This document shows positions 1 to 4,484 of a stretch of DNA of 6,434 bases, one piece after another. Position numbers and translations under genes: made by a program. The notes beneath the pieces are model-generated. The model had not been told where the DNA came from and made no database searches. It saw only the letters and a program-made list of their open reading frames with translations. The stretch comes from PVC group bacterium. Its GTDB lineage: Bacteria > Verrucomicrobiota > Kiritimatiellia > CAIKKV01 > PXCX01. Every line of letters starts with the position of its first letter. Position 1 is the stretch's first letter. Location of the stretch: NCBI GenBank assembly GCA_003565195.1, contig PXCX01000099.1:1-6434 (forward strand). Direction: 5' to 3'.

Positions 1-1
1 A

Positions 2-490
2 CATCGGCTTGATCGCGATACAACCGGTTGCCTGTTATTTGCCATGACCCCCGCCGTCAAGGCACACCTGGTTGAACAATTCCGGCAACGGACGGTTCGC
101 AAAGCGTATGATGCTCTGGTTATCGGACGAGTTACTTTCAGTAAGCGCACGATTCGATTACCGCTTGACGGACGTCGCGCGACAACCCATGTTTACCGGT
201 TGCAAACCGGCGCAGGGGTAACCCATCTTGAAGTTTGGATTGAAACCGGGCGCACCCATCAAATCCGCCGTCACCTTGCCGCGATCGGGCATGGCTTGGT
301 TGGCGACAAGTATTATGGAGCGGGAAACGTATGTCCACCCGCTATGCGCGATGTCGGTCGCCAGATGTTACATGCGCGCCGTTTACAGTTGCATCATCCT
401 TATACGAATGCCCTGATAACGATTGAGGCACCTTTGCCAAAAGATTTTCGTGAATGTCTTTCACGATGGCAAACAATTAAAAAAAATTAA
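2..490 (+). CDS. RluA-family pseudouridine synthase, C-terminal part (5' end outside window)
   Basis: This family isomerises specific uridines in rRNA or tRNA to pseudouridine in the cytoplasm. The first visible codons read HRLDRDTTGCLLFA, the catalytic loop, with the nucleophilic Asp at bases 11-13. Then come the conserved K-A-Y-x-A-L-V-x-G strand, the ETGRTHQIRRHL motif (visible residues 81-92), GDKYYG (101-106) and RQMLHARRLQLHHP (120-133), in the order normal for the family. The visible 162 residues run to a TAA at 488-490. Family members usually have about 220-330 residues, so the start and any S4 domain lie upstream. The ATG at base 44 is not the start, because the frame is open and conserved to the window edge. 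Which family member it is (RluA, RluC, RluD or another) and which RNA site it modifies cannot be told from this part. No intrinsic terminator was found directly after it. Confidence 0.95.
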   Translation, partial: HRLDRDTTGCLLFAMTPAVKAHLVEQFRQRTVRKAYDALVIGRVTFSKRTIRLPLDGRRATTHVYRLQTGAGVTHLEVWIETGRTHQIRRHLAAIGHGLVGDKYYGAGNVCPPAMRDVGRQMLHARRLQLHHPYTNALITIEAPLPKDFRECLSRWQTIKKN

Positions 491-508
491 AAAAACAAAA
501 GAATAGTA

Positions 509-537
509 TTGACGTAATAAATTTAAAAGCATACAGT
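509..537 (+). promoter_or_regulatory. Sigma-70-type promoter for the Lys/Ala-rich peptide gene
   Basis: TTGACG (509-514, 5 of 6 matches to the -35 consensus) is followed after exactly 17 nt by TACAGT (532-537, 4 of 6 matches to the -10 consensus). It lies in a strongly A/T-rich stretch (about 473-530) that could act as an UP element. Transcription would start near 544, giving a leader of about 160 nt before the peptide gene. No known riboswitch fold was recognised in the leader. The call rests on sequence match only. Confidence 0.6.
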
Positions 538-687
538 TCATTCCAACAGTATTGTGTGACCGCGTCCCGATGAGATTCGTCCGGCGCTAAAAGCCGAGAG
601 CGACCGAAGAAAACCGCTGCATTCTCTAACGGGTAGATGAACGTTTTGCGGCACACCAAGAGTTCCGTCGCATGGGTCGGCGGATAC

Positions 688-698
688 AAAGGAGGTGA
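688..698 (+). promoter_or_regulatory. Near-perfect Shine-Dalgarno site
   Basis: AAAGGAGGTGA matches the anti-Shine-Dalgarno tail of 16S rRNA over its whole length, with 9 nt between GGAGG and the ATG at 705. It contains an in-frame TGA (696-698), so the peptide cannot begin upstream and the ATG at 705 is fixed as the start. This is the longest such site in the window and suggests high translation. Confidence 0.85.
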
Positions 699-704
699 CC
701 GGAT

Positions 705-842
705 ATGGCAACGAAGAAAGCAGCGAAGAAGGCGCCCGCCAAAAAAGCATCGGCGAAGAAGACAGTGAAGAAAGCAGTGAAGAAGGCCGTCAAGAAGGCC
801 GCCAAGAAGGCGCCGGCCAAAAAGGCCGCCAAGAAAAAATAA
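705..842 (+). CDS. Lysine/alanine-rich histone-H1-like peptide (45 aa)
   Basis: The 45-residue product has 21 Lys and 15 Ala. The rest is Thr, Val, Pro, Ser and the first Met, with no acidic or aromatic residue and no Cys. Residues 18-37 follow a 4-residue period of the form KKxx (KKTV, KKAV, KKAV, KKAA, KKAP). It resembles the C-terminal tails of histone H1 and bacterial H1-like proteins such as chlamydial Hc1/Hc2 and AlgP, which bind DNA through charge. A nucleoid or RNA-binding role is inferred, not shown. Support for a real gene comes from its own promoter, a near-perfect Shine-Dalgarno site 9 nt before the ATG, an in-frame stop just upstream, and an intrinsic terminator downstream. A long minus-strand frame across the same bases is a shadow: its Leu/Phe/Ala-rich translation is simply the complement of the Lys/Ala codons. 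The repetitive DNA may be prone to length change by slippage. Confidence 0.85.
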   Translation: MATKKAAKKAPAKKASAKKTVKKAVKKAVKKAAKKAPAKKAAKKK

Positions 843-845
843 ACC

Positions 846-873
846 TAACCGGTTAAGTTGTACGCCTAGCGTA
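846..873. repeat. Two small palindromes between peptide gene and terminator
   Basis: TAACCGGTTA (846-855) is a perfect 10-bp palindrome. It is followed by TACGC-CTA-GCGTA (861-873), a 5-bp inverted repeat with a 3-nt loop. Both lie in the 3' untranslated part of the peptide transcript. They could be weak RNA structure or protein sites, or chance. Confidence 0.3.
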
Positions 874-893
874 ACAGCTTGATCCAAAAAGAG

Positions 894-935
894 AAAGCGG
901 TCGCGAGACAATGTTTCGCGGCCGCTTTTTTGTTT
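894..935 (+). terminator. Intrinsic terminator, probably acting in both directions
   Basis: The 13-bp stem pairs 894-906 with 916-928 (one G-T pair) around a 9-nt loop and is GC-rich in the middle (AAAGCGG / CCGCTTT). It runs into TTTTTTGTTT on the + strand. Read on the - strand, the same hairpin is followed by CTCTTTTT, so it may also end the convergent transcript whose stop codon is at 946-948. Confidence 0.9.
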
Positions 936-945
936 AGTTACAACT

Positions 946-2211
946 TCAGGGAAGTTCGCCGCCCAGCGCGAGCTGGAGCGCCAGGATCGAATACGAAGTT
1001 ACCAGCACGGGATCGGCCTCAAGATAGCGTCCATGATCGTTAACCCAGTAGCCGTACCCGGTTTCAGGATCGATGCGTTGCAGGTTAAGAAGTTTACGCA
1101 CGATCTCACGCCGCCAGTAAAGTTGCTCATCACCTGCCGGAATCCGATCGCGGCCGAATGCGTCCAGGGCCTTGGTCAGAACGTTGTAAAAATAATACAC
1201 GCCTTCCGGCCCGGCACCCGGGTTTTCCTCGAGCGTCCAATGGCGCATGGCCCAGTCGAAGGCCGATTGGACCCGTGGATCATTGCGTGATACATCGGCA
1301 TAAATCAGGCTCAGCATGCCGGCGTAGGTCATACTGCCATAAGCTCGAAAAATGACCGTACCGGTCTCGTTGGTCCGCACGCCCGCCTTGGGATCGGTTT
1401 CGGGTCGATAGAAGAATCCGCCTACCTCCTCCGGAATACCCACGTCTTCGGTGTGTTGCAACCGCGCCAGAAAACGACGCGCGGCATCCCAATCCAAATC
1501 GGCGCGTTCCTGATCGGCGGGCCGGAATTCCTCAAGCTGTTCGGTCAATCGCATGGCTTCATAAGCAATCACCGTATTGTTCAAGTCGGCATAGGCTCGA
1601 TCGGTTAAACGATCGTATCCCATGCCACCGTCATATTGATCGTCGCCGAGATGCTGTGCGGCCGCCAAAAACCGGCGGGCATCCAGAACAACCGGAACCA
1701 GGTCGTTATCCCCGACGGCATGCAGTGCCTTCATGCAAATCGCCGTGTTATAATTGCTGAGTCCACCGCCGCGGCGACCCTCGATATGCCGGTAAATTCC
1801 GCCGTTTGGTTGTACATACGACAGGATATGTTCCACCGCGCGTTCCATAATCGCTTGTCGTCCCGGATAATCGCCGACCGCAAACGTCCACAACGGCAAG
1901 GCCGTCAGGGCCGGATACTGATCGTCGGACCAACCGCCGTTCTCCTTCTGTAATGACGCCAACCAATCCTTGCCACGCCGGATCGCATGATAAGCCTCGT
2001 TGATCATGGAACGATCCAAGCCCACTGCGGTATGCCGGCCATGCGGCCGGTCAGCCGGTTCACGCGCCGGCATTTCTCCGGCCGGCAACCTAAGCGCAAG
2101 CATGGTGATCGCAATCAGCCATAAAACCGTACGTTTCTTGAAGTCACCACAATCAGTGTTGCCGCGCAAAAAAGGATTATCAAAAGCGTGTTTCGAGATA
2201 TTCTTTTTCAT
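946..2211 (-). CDS. Exported prenyltransferase/squalene-oxidase repeat protein
   Basis: The ATG at 2211 gives 421 residues. It has GGAG 6-7 nt upstream; the alternative TTG at 2223 overlaps that ribosome site. After a long basic N-terminus (KKR near residues 25-27), residues 28-45 form a hydrophobic stretch typical of a signal peptide, so the protein probably acts outside the cytoplasm. Residues 79-94 fit the QW motif of squalene/hopene cyclases (R-G-x-x-W-L-x-x-x-Q-x-x-x-G-x-W). Looser copies lie near 125-139, 178-199, 244-268, 314-342 and 370-389, implying an alpha/alpha toroid fold. It is much shorter than squalene-hopene cyclase (over 600 residues), and no DxDD catalytic motif is seen, so a cyclase activity is unlikely. 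Similar secreted proteins are common in planctomycetes and verrucomicrobia, with unknown function. It appears monocistronic, and no convincing promoter was identified. Confidence 0.85.
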   Translation of the reverse strand: MKKNISKHAFDNPFLRGNTDCGDFKKRTVLWLIAITMLALRLPAGEMPAREPADRPHGRHTAVGLDRSMINEAYHAIRRGKDWLASLQKENGGWSDDQYPALTALPLWTFAVGDYPGRQAIMERAVEHILSYVQPNGGIYRHIEGRRGGGLSNYNTAICMKALHAVGDNDLVPVVLDARRFLAAAQHLGDDQYDGGMGYDRLTDRAYADLNNTVIAYEAMRLTEQLEEFRPADQERADLDWDAARRFLARLQHTEDVGIPEEVGGFFYRPETDPKAGVRTNETGTVIFRAYGSMTYAGMLSLIYADVSRNDPRVQSAFDWAMRHWTLEENPGAGPEGVYYFYNVLTKALDAFGRDRIPAGDEQLYWRREIVRKLLNLQRIDPETGYGYWVNDHGRYLEADPVLVTSYSILALQLALGGELP

Positions 2212-2249
2212 TTCTTGCTCCAAAGAGTTAGTTGCTGGTTTAACTCGAT

Positions 2250-2263
2250 CTAATGATTATTAG
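2250..2263. promoter_or_regulatory. Inverted repeat upstream of the exported repeat-protein gene
   Basis: CTAAT-GATT-ATTAG is a perfect 5-bp inverted repeat with a 4-nt centre. It lies about 40 bp upstream of the ATG at 2211, in the region where that gene's promoter should be. It could be an operator or part of an AT-rich -10 region. This is weak evidence. Confidence 0.25.
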
Positions 2264-2308
2264 AACGTATAAGTCCGACAAAAGGTTCACTAAGGCGGCA
2301 ACCCAAAC

Positions 2309-2387
2309 GAACGTCGAACATCGAACACTGAACTTGGAAGTCAAGAAATGATCGCACGTTCCCCAATTCGATATTCGATGTTGAACG
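2309..2387. repeat. Imperfect inverted repeat built of 7-nt tandem units
   Basis: The left arm (2309-2343) is a run of 7-nt units of the form GAACNNN, ending in GGAAGTCA. The right arm (2366-2386) contains ATTCGAT twice and then GTTGAAC. The arms are complementary, with a perfect 9-bp core (AACATCGAA at 2317-2325 against TTCGATGTT at 2374-2382) and partial pairing out to 2312/2387. No ORF or transposase is associated. From memory, period-7 GAACATC-like runs occur between genes in many PVC and related genomes and generate spurious repetitive ORFs; this could not be checked here. Confidence 0.7.
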
Positions 2388-2409
2388 ATCGCTGGTCACC
2401 TGATATGAT
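2381..2409 (+). promoter_or_regulatory. Extended -10 promoter for the glycerate kinase operon
   Basis: TTGAAC (2381-2386) and TATGAT (2404-2409, 5 of 6 matches) are 17 nt apart, and the -10 box carries an extended TGn element (TGATATGAT). The -35 box lies inside the right arm of the neighbouring 7-nt repeat. Transcription would start near 2416, leaving a leader of about 75 nt. The 11-mer CTGATATGATA (2400-2410) recurs in the promoter at 6272-6299. Confidence 0.6.
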
Positions 2410-2491
2410 ACCTCTCAAATAACCGAACCGTTTCCGCCAGGCCTACGGCTCGACAGGGCGAAGCGAAAATTACCCTTGGAGAAATCATCCG

Positions 2492-3673
2492 ATGAAGATT
2501 GTGATTGCCATGGATTCGTTCAAGGGCGGTCTTTCCGCCGCGGACGCCTGCCGGCATGTAGCTTGCGGACTCGGCCGTTCGGACGCGGGCGCAACGCTGA
2601 TCCTGAAACCGATGGCCGACGGCGGCGAAGGGACGGCCGCCGCGTTGCTGGCGGCAAGATCCGGCGGCACATGGCTCCCGGTTACGGTGGCCGGCCCCTT
2701 GCCGGATCGTTCCGTGGAAGCCGGCTACGCGTGGTTCGGCGACGATCGTACGGCCATCATTGAAATGGCAGTTGCCAACGGATTACCGTTATTGACTGAA
2801 CGGGAACGCAATCCGCTTAAGACCAGCACTTATGGCACCGGTCAATTGATCAAGGCAGCCCGGGAACATGGTGCCCGACGGATCCTGCTGGCGGTTGGCG
2901 GCAGCGCAACAGTCGATGGCGGCGTGGGTGCAGCGACGGCTCTCGGCTGGCAATTTCTGGATTCCAACGACCAACCGGTTGCACCCGGAGGCGGACATTT
3001 GCGCGATATTACCCGGATTGTTGCACCTGCCACAAGATCCGGCGTATCAACGCCGGAAACGCGGATCGAAGTCCTTTGCGATGTCACCAACCGATTGCTC
3101 GGTGCGCGTGGTGCGGCCGCGGTTTTCGCGCCCCAGAAAGGCGCCGCACCGGATGCGGCACACATGCTGGAAGCTGGATTATCGCATCTGGCAAAAGTCG
3201 TTCGCGCGCAATTTGGATTTGACATGACGACTTTGACGGGCGGCGGAGCGGCCGGCGGTCTGGCTGCGGGAGCGGCGGCTTTTTTAAACGCCGAACTTAC
3301 GCCCGGAATTGATGCCATCATGGCGGCCGTCAGCCTGGGCGCAGCACTCCAAGACGCCGACTGGTGTCTGACTGGCGAGGGCTCGTTCGACACCCAGTCG
3401 CTGGACGGCAAAGTCGTTTCCGGTGTCGCTGCCGCGGCGCGCCAGGCCGACGTGCCGGCGGTTGTGATTGCCGGCAGGGTCAAAGCCGATCCGGACGATT
3501 ATCAGGCTCACGGGATCCAAGCCGCCCTGGCAACCCATGATCCCGACATGCCGCTGGATGAGGTCATCCGGCGTGAACCGGAATTACTGCAAGAAACCGC
3601 CGCCAACTGGTTGCGCGAGTTGCAAGCCAAAAACGGCGACTGGGACCACACGGCAACGCTTAAAGGTACGTGA
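2492..3673 (+). CDS. Glycerate 2-kinase (type II, GarK/GlxK family)
   Basis: This cytoplasmic enzyme phosphorylates D-glycerate with ATP to 2-phosphoglycerate, feeding glyoxylate, serine or sugar-acid breakdown products into lower glycolysis. The 393 residues match the family's full length (about 380). Signature blocks are in order: DSFKGGLSA (8-16; the family usually has Ser at residue 13), KPMADGGEGT (39-48), EMAVANGLPLL (91-101), TYGTGQL (113-119), GGSATVDGG (136-144), CDVTNRLLG (196-204; the family usually has Pro where Arg201 is), GGGAAGGLAAG (250-260) and TGEGSFDTQSLDGK (294-307). GGAG lies 10 nt before the ATG. A GNAT gene follows after 14 nt, probably in the same operon. No other glycerate, glyoxylate or tartronate gene is in the window, so the source of its substrate is not shown. 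The symbols garK and glxK both apply to the family, so none is assigned. Confidence 0.95.
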   Translation: MKIVIAMDSFKGGLSAADACRHVACGLGRSDAGATLILKPMADGGEGTAAALLAARSGGTWLPVTVAGPLPDRSVEAGYAWFGDDRTAIIEMAVANGLPLLTERERNPLKTSTYGTGQLIKAAREHGARRILLAVGGSATVDGGVGAATALGWQFLDSNDQPVAPGGGHLRDITRIVAPATRSGVSTPETRIEVLCDVTNRLLGARGAAAVFAPQKGAAPDAAHMLEAGLSHLAKVVRAQFGFDMTTLTGGGAAGGLAAGAAAFLNAELTPGIDAIMAAVSLGAALQDADWCLTGEGSFDTQSLDGKVVSGVAAAARQADVPAVVIAGRVKADPDDYQAHGIQAALATHDPDMPLDEVIRREPELLQETAANWLRELQAKNGDWDHTATLKGT

Positions 3674-3687
3674 CCAAGGGAATTACA

Positions 3688-4221
3688 ATGGAACCGAATG
3701 TTCAATATCTACCCGATCGCGATGTGGATGAAGCCATGGATCGTGCCTTGCGCGATTTATTGACAAACTGTTTTACCAAGAAACAGGATGTGGTATTCAA
3801 ATACCGCCGCTATTTTATCGATCCCTATCCGCATCGCTGGATCATCCGCGAAAACGACGGAAAACTGGTGGCCCACGCCGGTGTCCATGAGAAATGCGCG
3901 GTTGCCGCCGATCAGATCTACCGTGTCGGCGGGATTGCTGAGGTTTGCGTGCATCCCGGTTGGCGTGGGCGCGGACATGTCAGGCGCATGCTTAGTGAAA
4001 TCCACGATTTCCTGATCGAACGCGAATTCGATTTCTCGATCCTGTTTGGCGACCACAAAGTGTACGGATCCAGCGGATACCGACCAGTTTCGAATCTTTT
4101 TATGGCCGAAAAACCGAGTGCGTCGCCGAACGAACGCAAGGCGGTAACCGGTTTGATTCGCGAACTCAGCAATCGGGCCTGGCCCGAAACGGAAGTTGTC
4201 CTGCTGGGCAAAAAGTTTTAA
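3688..4221 (+). CDS. GNAT-family N-acetyltransferase
   Basis: The 177-residue product looks like a single GNAT domain, which transfers acetyl from acetyl-CoA to an amine; the substrate is unknown. The acetyl-CoA pyrophosphate loop is seen as V-H-P-G-WRGRGHV (residues 88-98; R/Q-x-x-G-x-G type), preceded by a beta strand (GGIAEVCV). The later VYGSSGYRP (125-133) matches the motif B turn common in this family. The ATG at 3688 is chosen because AAGGG lies 7 nt upstream. A GTG at 3670, whose GTGA overlaps the kinase stop codon, would add six residues and remains possible. It follows glycerate kinase by 14 nt on the same strand, so it is likely co-transcribed. Its TAA (4219-4221) overlaps the stop of the convergent zinc-ribbon gene, and no terminator follows it. 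Confidence 0.88.
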   Translation: MEPNVQYLPDRDVDEAMDRALRDLLTNCFTKKQDVVFKYRRYFIDPYPHRWIIRENDGKLVAHAGVHEKCAVAADQIYRVGGIAEVCVHPGWRGRGHVRRMLSEIHDFLIEREFDFSILFGDHKVYGSSGYRPVSNLFMAEKPSASPNERKAVTGLIRELSNRAWPETEVVLLGKKF

Positions 4222-4469
4222 TACTGTTTCTCGTACTCTCCTTTGCCGAGCCGTTTAAGTTTGTGGAATCCGGCATTGCGGGCTTGATCATCAAAACCGC
4301 TTTGCGAACGTCCGACGGCAGGCGCTGATATGCGCCGGGCCACTGGCGCGCCGCATTGCGGGCATTGGGCAAGCGGCGCATCGGCCATCCGTTGGAGCAC
4401 TTCGAACCCACCGGCACAATGCGGGCATTGGCGCTTTTTAGCGCAGGTTTCATATTCATAAATAGGCAT
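4218..4469 (-). CDS. FmdB-family zinc-ribbon protein
   Basis: The 83-residue protein begins MPIYEY, the hallmark of the FmdB/CxxC-CxxC-SSSS putative regulatory family. It has CPHC (Cys15, Cys18) and CPQC (Cys36, Cys39) as probable Zn ligands, an extra Cys9, and the FEVLQRM...APLAQCPQCG core. The basic C-terminal tail (GFHKLKRLGKGEYEKQY) is, as recalled, that of a known longer subtype. Compared with the short subtype, there are extra residues between YEY and the first CxxC pair. The molecular role is not established; the name comes from an open reading frame near formamidase-type genes. It is the second gene of a minus-strand operon, 12 nt after the secreted beta-sandwich protein. Its AGGAGG site directly follows that gene's TAA, so translational coupling is likely. 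Confidence 0.9.
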   Translation of the reverse strand: MPIYEYETCAKKRQCPHCAGGFEVLQRMADAPLAQCPQCGAPVARRISAPAVGRSQSGFDDQARNAGFHKLKRLGKGEYEKQY

Positions 4470-4475
4470 GGATTT

Positions 4476-4484
4476 CCTCCTTTA
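4476..4484 (-). promoter_or_regulatory. Shine-Dalgarno site of the zinc-ribbon gene touching the upstream stop
   Basis: Read on the minus strand the bases are TAA-AGGAGG: the stop codon of the secreted protein (4484-4482) followed at once by the ribosome site, with 6 nt between GGAGG and the ATG at 4469. A ribosome ending the first gene would sit on this site, which favours coupled translation. Confidence 0.8.

Noticed and set aside
448..466. 7-bp hairpin (TCGTGAA / TTCACGA) near the end of the RluA-family gene
   Set aside because: It lies inside the coding sequence and is followed by A-rich, not T-rich, bases, so it is not a terminator for this gene.
477..911. Long minus-strand open frame (Leu/Phe-rich) across 477-911
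   Set aside because: It is the complement of the Lys/Ala peptide gene and its leader; low-complexity codons such as AAG and GCC give stop-free reverse frames. It also runs through the terminator hairpin and has no ribosome site.
2212..2300. Promoter for the exported repeat-protein gene on the minus strand
   Set aside because: Several weak -10-like AT runs (around TTCTAATAAT) and a TTGTCG exist, but no pair has both good boxes and good spacing.
2411..2475. GC-rich stretch before the glycerate kinase gene (GCCTACGGCTCGACAGGGCG) that looks like a decayed interspersed repeat
   Set aside because: It is only a vague resemblance from memory, with no internal repeat or inverted structure to support it.
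2842..3483. 213-codon minus-strand open frame inside the glycerate kinase gene
   Set aside because: The + frame carries all kinase motifs. The minus frame is Ala/Pro/Ser-rich antisense of GC-rich codons with no recognisable domain.
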